DNA from: Tiliqua scincoides
Lineage: Eukaryota; Chordata; Lepidosauria; Squamata; Scincidae
Length of the DNA stretch: 64,000 nucleotides
Reading direction: 5' to 3'
Assembly (NCBI RefSeq): GCF_035046505.1
Contig: NC_089830.1
Location: forward strand, 7,182,315 to 7,246,314
The stretch's first letter is position 1; each line of letters begins with the position of its first letter. Position numbers and translations under genes: made by a program. Below the pieces are notes generated by a model. That model saw nothing but the letters and a program-made list of their open reading frames with translations, had not been told where the DNA came from and did no database searches. Shown here piece by piece: positions 43,897 to 56,151 of the stretch.

Positions 43897-46800
43897 TTAG
43901 GTTGGCCCAGGCCTTTTCCTCCCTCCACAGCACATTCAAACCTTTACCACCGTGACAGAGGCTGGGTAGTCGCTATATAAAAGCAGCAGTAGGGACTGAA
44001 AAAGGCATAGAGCAGTAGGGACTGAAGATGCAAGCCAACCACAGTCAAGCAGAGCTTTGAATGACAGTATTTCTCTTGGGGCAAAAGCCCCAAGAAATAA
44101 TGAAGCCAAGCTGTGTTGAGCTGGGGTTATGGGTGTGCTACCTGAGTGTTTCAACTGAAACTGAACCAAAATATTTGGTTATTGTAAACTAACAGGTGAA
44201 ACCCCAACCTACCCACTCCTATCTCTCCAAAACACTCATCACCTGTAGTTCCTAAATCTTGTACAAGACAAACAGGAATCTTTCTTCTCTCACCTGCTCA
44301 CCTTCATTCCCAGCATCCTCCTTCCCTTCCATCACCTGACACAACAACTCAGGGAAAACTAAAGGGAGAACCAGTCAATGGAGGGAAAAATGCATACTGT
44401 ACTTCAGATTCAGTTTTGGGATCTCAGGGTGCAAGTCAAGCCAGCATTACCCAGTTTAGGGGTCCTACTCAAACAGGAAAATCTGGCCTCAATGGAATTC
44501 TGCAAAACAGAGATAATGACAAACTGGACCAACTGCCCATCCACCTATCTCCACTCAAAAGTGAAGAACTGCATTATATTTGCTTTGAAGCCAGGGACAG
44601 CCTTGGCAAAAAGGACAGACACACTATACTCTTAATTCACTCCTGCAGGCCGTCACCTGCACAAGTACATTCATACTCTTGGTAACTTCCCAGTCCCAAC
44701 AGGACACGAAAAGGCCAGAGGAACGTGAACTGAGGCCCAGGTTCAGATGTCACTGCCGGTCTCCTTCTGCTACCTCTTTCTCTCACACAACTGGTTTATT
44801 TATAAGCACAAGATTTTCAGCTGCAGCAATTTCTCCCATCTGGCAGGCAGACCTGGAGCTTTGGTGATTACAACTGAAGTGTGAGCACTCATTGCTCAGA
44901 AAAAGCAGACCAGTAAAGCAATAAGAGCATCACAAACTAATATGTAAGCTCTCCCTAAATAAAATACAGGTAAAGTCAGAGACGCTGGAAATTTTGAAGT
45001 TACAGGATACTCACCTAAAACTTAGACCTGAGAATATTTTGCAATTTTAAGAGCAAAATGCCAGAGTGAGGGGAGTTCTAAGAGATTATCTACATTTAAG
45101 ACCTACTTTATGAACCTGGAGCAACTGCAGACTGAAACACAAGCTCATGTTCTGGATGAAACCTCCACAAGTTGTGGCTTTTGGAGTGGAGAGCTGCAGG
45201 AAGAATGGATAAATTGAGTGCATTCTCCACTCTTTTGTATGCTACCACCCACACAGACCACAGGAATACTGAAGTCATACTGAAACCAGGATCTGAACAT
45301 GGAATTTTTTTAATTTTTTTTTTTAAAGAAGGTTATCATAAGGGTGACTGTGAGCCCATTCAGGCCTCAGGTGCACATTACCGCCCATCCAAGACTGAGG
45401 TACCCATGCACAACGTGACACAAGGAAATGTGAGAGAAGTTCCCACGCTGCTAAGCTGACAGGCACGCAGAACCAATGAATCACTTCTGCCCGGAGACTC
45501 CTGGCAGGCACAATCTGTCATCCAACTTGAAACGTCAGCTGTTACTGTTGCAGCAGAACAGGAGGAAGAGAGACGCCCAAGTGGCCAGGAGCCAAGGGAA
45601 TCTCTTAGAAGTGTTTTGCGTTCAAACCAAGGGGAACTGAGGCCCACAGAGGAAACTTCTGCAACATCTCCTGTGGTTTCTGAACAGTCACTGGGAAAGA
45701 GACCCCATGACAGCTTTGCTCAAGCTGTGGGACAAACCAGGCCGAACTGCTGACACCAATCTCTACTGGGTGGAGGGACTCAGTTAGCAGTAGCAATGGG
45801 AAAAGAGCCAGAGGTTTGGAGGGTCTCAATATAGCCTATAGGGTGCCTAAAGAACAGTACTCTACAGGACTGGAATAGGAGGCAGTGCCCCTGTTATCCC
45901 CTATGAATTTTTAGGCTCCTGTGGTTTATCCTACAAATTGAAACTTCCCTATTGTCTTTGCTTCTTTCAGTACCAAAGCATTTCTGACACCAAACACATC
46001 TGCAAGTTTTTTTCTGGAGAAAAAAACCAGGAGTACTTTACCTTATTATGGGCAGAGAGAGGAATGCATGATAGCAAGAGATCCACAGTCTGCCTCTCTG
46101 AGATCACTCTACACATGAAAGGACTGCATAATCAATAGTCCACCTGCCACTTGAGTCATCATGGCAGCACTATCATCTTGTATACCTAACAGTATGTACT
46201 TCGGGGAGGAAGGATCACAATATGGACCTTGTACAGTATGGTACAGCCACATCAACAAGTGCAGTAGAGTACAGGGGCCGCTACTCAAAACAAAGAAATG
46301 ACTACCATCATCCTGAAAAGCTCAGTGTTATTAAATTTTTTTAAAAAAAAAACTTTTTTGAGCCCTAATAAGCAGCAGGAAATCTCAAAGGCCTGCAGAG
46401 GCCATGCCCACTGATGACCTCCAAGTAAGAAGACAGCCGAAAAGAACTTGAGTCAGTGTTCTGCAGAGCACTCTGTCAATTCCCTTCATAAACTATGCAA
46501 GGTTAGCAATGCACACACAAAAGCTTAGTTGAGTAATCTGGGAAATTTTGGACTGAGAGAATATGCAGCTTTGGCCACAAGCATACAGAAAAGGGGAAGG
46601 AGCAGAGGTCAGCAGAACCCTGATGGTCTCCCAGATGCTCTCTGAGCTTTGGCCTTTTGCTCTGAATTTGGCTGCTTCTAGGAGCAAACAAACATCTGCT
46701 TCGTTACACTATGCGCTGCTGGCAATAAGCAGCCCAGCAAAGCAAAACTCCTTCCGCTACTGAAGCAAAGCTCACAGATAAGCTGCCGCCCCTTCTTGGC

Positions 46801-47136
46801 TCCCATTCAGTTTTGCAGAATGGCTGTATTTTTAGAGGGATGCTGCAGTTTTTGGAGTTTCGTCTAGAGTGTCCTGAACTAGCTATTCAGAAGTTTATCC
46901 AAAAGAGACTGCACAAAAGGGACCTGTGTGTGGGCTGGCAAAGCTGTCGGGGAGGGAGGAGTGTTACAGAGAAGAAAGACAAAACAGTTTAACACACAGC
47001 AGTAGATGGGGAATTAAGATGCCAAAAAACTTTGCTTGCTAGGCTTACTCCATCCTTAACTTTCTAATAAAAAACTATGCCTAAAAATTGGAATTATAAC
47101 CAATCATGACCCTGCAATCGTAAGTCATCCTTAGAA
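43897..47136. other. STK40 intron 1, no recognised feature
   Basis: Open frames on both strands show no family motifs. I see no exon of a known gene and no clear repeat ends in this stretch. Confidence 0.4.
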
Positions 47137-47419
47137 CAGGGGTGTTCCATATAGAGGGCAGAAGTTCGCATTCAGGGTGTCTGCTGAGGGCTAGAAGTGA
47201 CGTAATTAACCAGAAAGTGACATCATTAAGCAGCTGGTGGTCAGAAATCAGCACTTTGTTCTCATTAACTGCATTAACTGCAAATGACAGAAGAGAAAAT
47301 ACACAAATCTTGATCATATTTCAAGATATGGGAGAGCCCAATTTTCATGTGGGCTCCTGTTTCAGCAGTAACGCCTCAGCGCCGCATCTAGCCCCCGGGC
47401 CTTATGTTTGATGCCCCTG
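47137..47419. mobile_element. hAT-type MITE with perfect 8-bp target duplication
   Basis: The left end CAGGGGTGTTCCATATAGAG and the right end CTTATGTTTGATGCCCCTG are inverted at the tips; CCTTAGAA flanks it exactly (47129-47136, 47420-47427). Confidence 0.8.
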
Positions 47420-48208
47420 CCTTAGAAGGATGAAAGGAAACCGAACAGCTCAGTGCTGGCCTGGACACAGCCTCAGGGGATCCCTTCCGCAATTTCTAGT
47501 TCACCTTTATAGAATCACAAGGATTCTATAGCCTGCCACCTGGCTCAGGACTCCTTACACTGAAAGTCAGTAACTCTTCAGGGTCTCAGAGCAGAGGCTG
47601 AGGCCACCCAGGGGTAACATGACCTTACACGCAACCCCATGTTGACTCTTTAGCTGCCAATGAGGTCTAGAAAAGAAAAAAGCTCCTTACCATGTTTCTT
47701 GTGCAGTTTTTAAAAACCCGAAAGTGCAAAACTTCTGGTTTTCTTTAAATAGATGGCACAAATGAAGGAGCTCTTTCTTTGTCCTTGTGAGTAAAACTGC
47801 ACTTCTGGGTTTAGAAAAGTACAAATCAGCAAGGTAAGGAAGGGGGATGATCTGCTTGTCGCTGACCTGCATGGGATATTTGCAGTTTGCATCAGTGGCA
47901 GGCTGGAGAGAAGAGGCAACAGATACAGGGTGAACCATATCCCCAAAATGCTGCCACCTCGGAATCCACCATAGATGCAACCTGCTTCAGCTCACAACAT
48001 GGTTGGGCCAGCAGTGATTTTGCGGCCACTATGAAACACACTTCACGTTGAGAGTCACCAGCCAGGGTAAATTGGCAAAGTACCAGACTGGTCACCTCTG
48101 CTTGCAGAACACCTGCATAATTGACTATTCTCTTATATGCCAAGACCCCTCCCTTTCTCTAACTCCTGCCTGCATTTATGAGTATCTATGGTTGGCAATA
48201 CCCTAGGC

Positions 48209-48570
48209 CAATATTTCTCAAACTGTGGGTCGGGACCCACTAGGTGGGTCACAAGCCAATTTCAGGTGGGTCCCCATACATTTCAATATTTTATTTTTAA
48301 TATATTATGTTTGATGCTACCATGCTATGTGACTGCATTGGGGAAGTGTTACAGACCTGTACTTTGAATAAGCTACTATGTATATTCTTTTAACAATGAT
48401 AATAAATGGAACTTACTCCGGGATTTTGGAGGGTAGGATTGTAGCCTAGGGTTGTTAATACTCTTCCTGCTTGATGATGTCACTTCCGGTCATTACAGCA
48501 CTTCCGGTGGGTCCTGACAGATTCTCATTCTAAAAAGTGGGTCCCGGTGCCAAATGTGTGAGAACCACTG
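48209..48570. mobile_element. hAT-type MITE
   Basis: The left end CAATATTTCTCAAACTGTGG and the right end AATGTGTGAGAACCACTG are inverted; CCCTAGGC and CCCCAGGC flank it (7 of 8). It aligns along its whole length with 24578-24925. Confidence 0.8.
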
Positions 48571-49959
48571 CCCCAGGCACCTAAAAATATTCACATTCCA
48601 AACCACTGAAATAAATTCCCCAGACTGGACAGACACTGCACACCAGCACTGGGCACACAAATTACAAGCCATGCTTACACGCATTACAACCATCTCTTTC
48701 CTTTATTACAGTTTCACTGTTCTGGCATGATTTCCCCGAAAAGGAAACCACAGGTTAGTGAAAGTGCTGAAAATTTCATGAGGTATTACCTAATCCAGCA
48801 CACTGAATTATGGAGTTCCTGGAGCAGGAGAGAAAGACCAACTACTGGGCCAGTTTCCAATCTGCAGCGTAGACATGCCCTGGCTGATGGAATCTGTTAA
48901 AAGCACAACAAAACTTTGTTGGCAAAAGACTGCAAGTAACAGGCCTTTGCTACGCTGACACCTTCAGGGACTCATCTGCTGCAGGAATGCGTAGATTCTT
49001 CATGTTGTGCTGCTCCACAATTAGCGACAAAAAAGAGGACATGAGAATCATCATGGGAGGTCGATTCCCAGAGACAGACCACCGCCTTATTGGAGAAAGT
49101 TATGCAAAGAGCCCCATGCTCTTGTTGCCCCTGCCAAGCCAGCCTGAACTTCAATCAGATCTCATTCAGCAACAGGTGAGAATGCTGAATGCAAGTAACT
49201 GTTCTCACAACCAGACTTCAATTGAGAGGAAATTCAGCTTGGCAAAAAGCAAGCAAGGTTTATGCTCACTGACAAGTTCACTGCACATACACAAATGCAA
49301 TGTACACTTATTCTCCCAGAGGTACATATATTTAAGCCCATCCCAGATGCTGCTCAAAGGCAACAGTTCTCCAGCAGGTTGCTCTCTAGACAAGCTTAGA
49401 GTCCTTCACTGGCAGAAGGTATGCGAGCTACATGGGCTTGGCAAGCTGAGCTTGGAGGGAGCCACAAGGCTTACCTTTCTGACCAAATGTGGGCAACGGG
49501 GCTGAGGCAAGCAGAGCCAGGGAGGCTATGACACTCCAGAGAAGTGAGTCAGTTCAATCATGACACCCAACAGCTGCTCTCATTCACCATCTCCAAACCA
49601 TAGGATACTTCAGTCATTGGACAGCTAGGCACAGCAGGAAGACCGTGATGATATCGGACATTCATTTCTCACTTCAAAAGCAAGCATTCTTCTTCTGGTT
49701 ACCAGCTACGTTCAAAGACATCCATGTCTCCCCTAACCCCCACACATTCACAAGCCTTGGTTCATAAAATTTAAGTCAGAGCTCCCCTACCAGAAAAGCA
49801 GCTTGTTCTGGGGGACTCCTTGTACACTACAGCTTCAAAACAAGAAGGTGGATACAGTAAAATTCCCATACTGTATGGACTGAACATGTGACTGAAAATG
49901 TGACTGAACTTCCACATGATGTTCCCTGGATGCCTGCCATTTTCACATGGAGATCTAGC
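48571..49959. other. STK40 intron 1, no recognised feature
   Basis: The longest open frame here (48987-49505, plus strand) has no recognisable motif and no codon bias that persuades me. I count it as noncoding. Confidence 0.4.
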
Positions 49960-50035
49960 TCAGTGGTAGAGCCTACACTCTGTATGTCAGGTCCAAGGTA
50001 CTCTCCGGTAGCAGAGTCCAAAAAAAGGTTCAAGA
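49960..50035 (+). mobile_element. Decayed tRNA-derived SINE head
   Basis: TAGCTCAGTGGTAGAGCC followed by a worn B box resembles the head of the SINE at 51115. It lacks a cloverleaf, so it is not a tRNA gene. Confidence 0.5.
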
Positions 50036-50214
50036 TTCTGGAGTCACGATTCATTGGAAGAGAAAAGAAAAAAGCACAGCACAACTCTATAAGTAACCTC
50101 CACATACTTACTCCCAGGCGACTGCTAAAGCATTGCAGCCTTAACCAGCAAAGTGCTTCACAACCATTATTGTTCTCTGTGATATAAATAATTGTTTATT
50201 CTTGTTTAGGGAGG

Positions 50215-50560
50215 GCTAAAATAGCACAGTGGTCAATCTCTATGAAGCAGAAAGTTCAAATCTCACCTTTCCCATTAACTGACGGTAGCCTTACGCAAAC
50301 CACACAATTCGAGGGTTGGTATTGTGAATGAACTGTAATGTCAGGATTTCCCTGGCTCCGATTTCATCTCTGGCATGAAGCCACTACGCAAAGTTGGACA
50401 AGCCACTCCAGCTCAGCCTCAGCTCTGCAGCTGTCATTGGGGGATAACAACATTTAGTGTACTTACTTTCTAGGGTTGTTATAAGGACTACATCAGGATA
50501 ATATATATATGAAGTGCTCAGTACCTTCACAATGCTCTATACAAATGCTAATTAATAACA
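50215..50560 (+). mobile_element. MIR-like core SINE
   Basis: It starts AATAGCACAGTGGTCAATCT, has a B-box-like AAGTTCAAATCTC, then a core with CTAGGGTTGTTATAAGGACT and a tail reading GAAGTGCTCAGTACC, in the MIR order. It is diverged and therefore old. Confidence 0.6.
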
Positions 50561-51114
50561 CCACAACCTTAGCTCCCACATCAGTAATATGGAAATAATA
50601 GTACTAACATACTTTATAGGATTGCTGAGGTAATGTCTGAAGTACTTCAAACACTCAAAAGCACTTAACTGTGCTTGATATTATTAATGAAAAAAATGAC
50701 ATGCTTTGTCTACATCTATAGACTACAGCCAACTAAAGCAGTAGGTTTAAGTTCTCAGTCTGTTGAACAATTCAATTTAAATACCAGATTGCAGGTTCAG
50801 AAAAAGGGATTGTGGCAGGCAGACCAAAGGCAAACCTGACCTTTCAATACTGCCTTAATCCCCAGTTTGATCAGGACTCACTGTCCACTATCTTGAGAAA
50901 AATCACATTTCCCAGGGGCTGACACTCCTCTAATCTCCATTAAATTAGTACTCAGTGTAATCTGGTGCAGCCCAGAAACTGAGTCATAACCCCTTCTTTA
51001 AACAAAACCCTCCTATTTAATTGGCCACAAGGGGGAAATTGGAGGGAGCTAACTAGGGGTATAAATTTGGAGCTAGTTTTGCAAGAAAGCCCCAGAAACA
51101 AAGATATCTAGGGA

Positions 51115-51245
51115 TTTATCTTAGCTTAGTGGCAGAGCACATTTTTCCAATATAGAAGATTCCAAGTTCAATCCTTAGCATCTCCAGGTACAGAAGTGTC
51201 CTGTCTGAACTGCTGGAGAGCCGATGCCATTCAATACTCTCTACT
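51115..51245 (+). mobile_element. tRNA-derived SINE (second type)
   Basis: The head TTAGCTTAGTGGCAGAGCAC and B box AAGTTCAATCCTTAGCATC are followed by a body with CTGGAGAGCCGATGCCATTC and TACTGAGCTTAGG, the layout of a SINE common in squamates as I recall it. A fragment of the same body (GGACCAATGGTCTGAC) is at about 42020-42036. Confidence 0.6.
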
Positions 51246-53250
51246 GAGCTTAGGTAACCAATGGTTCAAATAACTACAAGATAGTTACTGGGGTTCAGTT
51301 GGGACATACCCAGGCTGTCTCTAGCTGAAGGCCAGGCATAAGCAGACTTTGACAACACTTCCTCAGTGAGTCAACAAGAGAAGTTCTCTTGCTGGAAGTT
51401 TTGCCCAGGAGATGCACAGGTTGCAGAGTTAAAGCACCTAGGCTTTCCAAGGTCAGGGATGCCCCATGTCTGCATGGCATTATGCTGATGATGGCCTGCC
51501 ATAACTATTTTTACATCTGCAGCTGGCAATGTTCCCAGCAATTCACAAATAAATTAATCAGTTCCACCAAACCAGCTTGTTCTGCATCACCTATACAGGG
51601 GTCAGCCACTGCTGGGCCACAGACTCAAGTCTCTCACCTTTGCTCAGCATGTTTAACACTACTACAAAACAGATTTCATGGTCTGCAGCCTTGCTTCAAT
51701 TTCATACTGTATCCAGAGAAAACACTACAGCAATAGTCAGGCACAGATCTCTGAAGTGGGAAGGGATAGCCAAGATAATTATGACGTGCAGAAAACACCC
51801 CAGAGCTCTGAAATCAACCAGGAATGGAATTGCATCAAGCAGAGAAGCAATGCTTTCGCTTGAGTTGCCTGGGAAACAAAGCAAGCAAAGGGGGGGGGGG
51901 AATCATTTTTCTAATGTGGGGAGGAAGAGTGTTCAAGTGAATTCCAAAGAGCTCTACTCCAGACTTTATGAAGAGAGACAAGGAATTAATGCAATTCTGG
52001 GGAGTTATAAGGAGATGGCTTCTTTCCCATGTATCCTGAAAAGAAGGGGGAGGCAGGAAGAGAAAAAAAGGACCCAATGAAAGAACTGTACAAAAGATGA
52101 CATTTCTAGAATGGTTGAGAATGCAGATGTGCCCAAAGGTTTCTATTAACCCAATACTACTCCTCAGAAGACTAACTCCCCCGGAACACATTCCTTTGAG
52201 GGGGAGCCCCCATCTGAAAGGGGGGAAGGGATGTGTGTAGGTGGAGAGGTTCATCTATGCAAGAGGCTCTGCAGCAGCAGACAAGACATTCACTACCAGC
52301 CTTTTCTGGCTGACAAGTGAAGAACCACCACCACACATGAAGGACTCCCAATTCTGGAATGAAACAGACAGTGTCATACCCCACCGTATGCCAGCGACAG
52401 GCAGGTGGAGGGAAAAAGGAGAATCTAAGTAAACATGAACTTAGCTGAAATGGAAACATATGTTTTTATATGTGGATCTTGCTTAGTAAATGCATGAAAC
52501 GCTGAGGAAAATCTTTCCTTACTGAGTCTTGGTTTCTTCCTGATTATTTCCTCTATTTCAGTGGTTCCCAACCTGTGGTCCATGAGTTGGTCCACAGGTG
52601 GTCCGTGAGACCCTGAGAAGTGATCCACAAGGTCTCAGAAAAAAAGATAATCATGTTCAATCACATCCAACATCGTGCCAAGCAAGCTCTCCCCCACAGA
52701 CATGTTCACTGCATCTGTGAGCAGTTCATTCTTTGCCCTCTACGGTGGTCTGTGGGAGAGTGCTTGCTTGGTGAGACACTTCGCCATGGGCCACCAGAGA
52801 GGGTGGAGAAAAGACCTCCCACAGCTCACAGTTTCAGGGCCTCTCCAGCACTCCCCCATGGACAACCAAATTTAGTCCAATTTGGATCAGGTTCAGAGGA
52901 GAGTGATGAGAATGATCAAAGGGCTGGAGAAAAAGCCCTATGAAGAAAGGCTGAGGGAACTTGGTAGCCTAGAGAAGGCTGAGAGAGGATATGATAGTGC
53001 TCTTCAAAGACCTGAAGGGCTGCCACATGGAAGAATGAACAATTTTGTTCTTCACTCCCTCTGAGAGTAGAACTAGATTCAATGGGTACAAACAGCAAGA
53101 GATGAGATTCTGGCTAGACATCAGGAAGAAATTATTGATGGTCAGGGTGGTTTGGTAGTGGAACAGATTGGTGAGGGAGCTGATGGATTCTCCCTCACTG
53201 GAGATCTTCAAGCAGAGACTTGGTAGGCACCTGCTGAAGATGCTCTAGAA

Positions 53251-53706
53251 CAGGGGTGCCCAAACCCCAGCCCAGGGGCCACTTGTGGCCATCAGGGGCT
53301 CCCAATCAAGCCCTTGGGGAGCCCCCAGTCTCCAATGAGCCTCTGGCCCTCCAGAGACTTGCTGAAGCCCATGCTAGCCTGATGCAACTGCTCTCAGCAT
53401 GAGGACAACTGTTCGACTCTCACCTGAGCTGTGGGACGAGGGCTCCCTCCACTACTTGCTGTTTTCACATCTGTGTTGCAGATGCAATGGCAGAGAAGGA
53501 AAGGCTGCTCTTGCTTTGTGCAAGGCCTTTTATAGGCCTTGAGCTACTGCAAGACCTTCATTCATTCATTCAAGTTCCATCTCTAATACATTCATTTATG
53601 TAAATTTATTCAAATTTGAAATGTAAATTAATTCTTTTTTCTCCTGGCTCCTGACAGTGTCAGAGAGATGATGTGGCCCTACTGCCAAAATGTTTGGACA
53701 CCCCTG
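53251..53706. mobile_element. hAT-type MITE, first insertion at CTCTAGAA
   Basis: The left end CAGGGGTGCCCAAACCCCAG and the right end TGTTTGGACACCCCTG are inverted. CTCTAGAA flanks it at 53243-53250 and 53707-53714. Same family as 26729-27172. Confidence 0.85.
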
Positions 53707-53714
53707 CTCTAGAA

Positions 53715-54043
53715 TAGCCATTCCCAACCAGGGAATACATGTATGTGTACCCCCAGGGGTACTTGAAAAAGAATTGAATAATGGTGGGAAAAAGGCAGGT
53801 TCATATTAAAATGCCTTGCTGCGTTGGCAAGGCAGGAAGGAACGCAGCTAGCTGGCAGCAAAAGCCCCAGCAACTGCTTTTCTGGTCATCAATTTGTGTA
53901 TTATCAGATATGCATCAGTAGTTAAAAATATAAAAATCTGAAATAACAGGAATTATGCACATTTTGGTAAAATGAGGGGTACCATTTATGGGAATGGGCT
54001 GCCAAGGGGTATACAAGTGAAAAAATGATGCTGGGAAGCACTG
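53715..54043. mobile_element. hAT-type MITE, second insertion at CTCTAGAA
   Basis: It begins TAGCCATTCCCAACCAGGG and ends ATGCTGGGAAGCACTG, an imperfect inverted pair, and is flanked by CTCTAGAA at 53707-53714 and 54044-54051. It shares one target copy with its neighbour. Confidence 0.8.
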
Positions 54044-54439
54044 CTCTAGAAGGATTTCCTGCTACAGGTAGGGGGTTTGACTAGATGACCTTGTGAGTCC
54101 CTTCCAACCCTTTGATTCTTAATTGTATTTTTGTGTGTGCAGCGGGGGCCAAGATGGTCCCAACTTCTGCTCCAGTGGGGTTGGCTCCTAAAGGTTGGGA
54201 ACTGCCACTCCAACTTTCATTACAGTTTATAACACTGTAAATCACAATTCACATGAAGGTATTAAATTTTTTTAAAATGTTGCTCTTGAAAATATTTCTC
54301 ATTAAAATATTGGGGCGGATTTCAGTAAGTAATATGAGTATAAATATTGTTAATATTAATTCAATTAATTTATTAATACATTAATCATTAAGTTACAAGG
54401 AGAAATTACAGTAAATAATATAAATATAAACCATTAGTT

Positions 54440-54540
54440 TTGATTTTCTCTGTGAACCGCTTTGTGACTTTTCCATTGAAATATATATATAACTTTTCCA
54501 TTGAAAAGCGGAATATAAATACTGTTAATAATAATAATAT
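54440..54540 (+). mobile_element. LINE 3' tail fragment
   Basis: GTGAACCGCTTTGTGACTTT and AAAGCGGAATATAAATACTG are typical of LINE 3' tails ending in a simple repeat. The block ACTTTTCCATTGAAA is duplicated around a short (AT)n run. The clade is uncertain. Confidence 0.5.
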
Positions 54541-54624
54541 ATAAACTGTCAATTAAATTAATATTAATAACAGAAAAAATGCCTCTGGGAAAAGGAGGGT
54601 CAGGAAGGAGACCTGATTGCAGAG

Positions 54625-54755
54625 TCCTCAGGGCAGAGACCCAGCCCCCTCAGGGCAGAGACCCAGCCCGTTGGAGATCCTCAGGCACCTCGGGGCAGAG
54701 ACCCACCTCCTGAAGGTCCTCGGGGCAGAGACCCACCCCCTGCAGGTCCTTCCAC
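54625..54755 (+). repeat. Minisatellite beside the STK40 CpG island
   Basis: Four or five units of a GGGCAGAGACCCACCCCCTG-type motif in tandem, with spacers of varying length. It abuts the GC-rich island. Confidence 0.75.
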
Positions 54756-54756
54756 G

Positions 54757-55265
54757 GGGGACGTCGCTCTCACCTGGCCCCTCGGGCCGCCCACCCCCGG
54801 AAGGGAAGCCTTCGCGCCGCCGGCCAGGGGCTCCACTCCCCAGACACCCTCCCGCTGCCCCCCTCAGAGGCTTCTCCGCCGCTCCCCTCACCCATCGCCG
54901 CCGCCTCCGGGCCCGGCCCCGCCGGCCACCGTCCCTCTCGCGCGCCTCCCAGCCTCTCACGGACTCCGCCACCTGACGGCGGACGTGACGCAGACGCGCG
55001 TCACCGCCCCAGCCACGCCCCTCCCCCAGCAGCCGCAGCCCGCCGCCATCTTCTCCCCTGTAGGCGCCGCGCATGCGTATTCACGGCCGCCACAAAGATG
55101 GCGCCGGCAGCCACACGCCGCCCACAGTCTCCTCCGACTGGCGCAAGGGAAGGAAGAGCGCCCTCCGATAGGCGGAGATGGTGGATGGAGAGATGCTCCC
55201 GCCTCCCTGGGGATGAGTGACAGATGTGAGCAGGAGGCTGACCCTGCAGTGGGCAGGCTCTGATG
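54757..55265 (-). promoter_or_regulatory. STK40: CpG-island promoter and probable noncoding exon 1 of STK40
   Basis: CpG dinucleotides are dense from 54757 to about 55150, unlike any other part of the window. It lies upstream of the STK40 coding exons on the right strand. Motifs: GCCGCCATCTT (55042-55052) and AAGATGGCGCC (55095-55105) fit YY1 sites, common near mammalian start sites; GCGCATGCGT (55069-55078) fits NRF1; TGACG occurs near 54987. On the minus strand GGCCAG|GTGAGAG with GT at 54773-54772 is a good splice donor that could end exon 1. Another possible donor is near 54886. No TATA box is apparent. The transcription start is inferred, not seen. Confidence 0.7.
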
Positions 55266-55596
55266 GCTGCGCCTGAGTGGGGCCAGGGCTGGGTTGTCAG
55301 GCATCAAGCAACCAACCAACCAGTTAATCTACTAATTAATCTACTAATTAATTAAGTCGTTGATTAATTAGTTCATTCACTGATTAATAAGTTGATTAAT
55401 TAGTTAATAAGTTGATTAATTTAATTAATTAATTAGTAGATTAATTGATTAAAGCTACTAAAATGTAGTTATTAATTATTTTAGTTGTTAAACTAATTAA
55501 TTTAGATTAATTGCTAATTAAACTAATTAATCAAGCAAATATAGCTATACTAAAATATAATTAATTATTTTAGTCATTGAAATAATTGGCAATTTA

Positions 55597-55686
55597 CAGC
55601 CCAATCCTATGCATGTCTATTCAGAAGTAAGTCCTATTAGAGTCAATGGGACTTACTCCCAGGAAAGTGTGGATAGGATTGAGCTG
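55597..55686. mobile_element. 90-bp palindromic MITE with TTA target duplication
   Basis: The ends CAGCCCAATCCTATGCATG and GTGGATAGGATTGAGCTG are inverted, as are the inner blocks AGAAGTAAGTCCTATTAGAG and TCAATGGGACTTACTCCCAG. TTA flanks it exactly (55594-55596, 55687-55689). This is the free-standing form of the unit found inside several hAT elements. Confidence 0.8.
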
Positions 55687-55725
<39 letters not shown>

Positions 55726-55928
55726 TTATCATTAAATATAGTTATAAATTATTATTTATAACTTCAGAATATGTTATCAAAATTAATCATGTCTGTTATT
55801 AAAACTAATTATTTAATTAATTGATGAAATTATTTAATCATTATTATTAATAAGTTTTAAAATAAGTTATTAATATATAGCTATTTATTATTTTAGACAT
55901 TAAACTATTTATTTATGTAGTTTATTTA

Positions 55929-56151
55929 GGGCCCAATCCTATCCAGTTTTCCAGTACCAGTGCAGCTGTGCCAATGGGGCATGCACTGCATCTCTTGGTG
56001 GGGCAGCAGTCACAGAGACCTCCTTAAGGTCTCTGTGAAATATGTCCTCCTTAAGGACCTTAATAAGACCTCCTTAAGGTCTCTGTGAAGGAATATTTGT
56101 TCCCTGCATTGCAGCTGCACTGGTGCTGGGAAATTGGATAGGATTGGGCCC
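55929..56151. mobile_element. PIF/Harbinger-like MITE with TTA target duplication
   Basis: The ends GGGCCCAATCCTATCCAGTT and TTGGATAGGATTGGGCCC are inverted, and TTA flanks it exactly (55926-55928, 56152-56154). An internal block GACCTCCTTAAGGTCTCTGT is duplicated in tandem. Confidence 0.85.

Larger units (their letters stand above)
52881..54122 (+). mobile_element. CR1-like LINE 3' part, split by two hAT MITEs
   Basis: Translation gives DQVQRRVMRMIKGLEKKPYE and ERLRELGSLEKAERGYD, the usual C-terminal tail of this LINE group. After the split the sequence resumes with GGATTTCCTGCTACAGG and GACTAGATGACC and ends GTCCCTTCCAACCCTTTGAT, the typical CR1 3' end. The LINE portion is 52881-53250 plus 54052-54122. 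Confidence 0.75.
52559..54208. mobile_element. Outer hAT-like element hosting a CR1 LINE and two more hAT elements
   Basis: The left end CAGTGGTTCCCAACCTGTGG and the right end AAAGGTTGGGAACTGCCACT are inverted apart from a two-base insertion. No convincing target duplication remains. Inside lie a CR1-like LINE (about 52881-54122) and, within that, two hAT MITEs (53251-53706 and 53715-54043). Confidence 0.55.

Noticed and set aside
48987-49505. 172-codon plus-strand frame in STK40 intron 1
   Set aside because: No recognisable motif, no clear codon bias and no splice context; likely chance.
51577-52080. 167-codon plus-strand frame
   Set aside because: Low-complexity lysine/arginine end and no motif; antisense frames are equally long.
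54628-55074. 148-codon minus-strand frame rich in Gly and Arg
   Set aside because: It reflects the GC-rich CpG island and minisatellite rather than a protein; STK40 starts at 43443.
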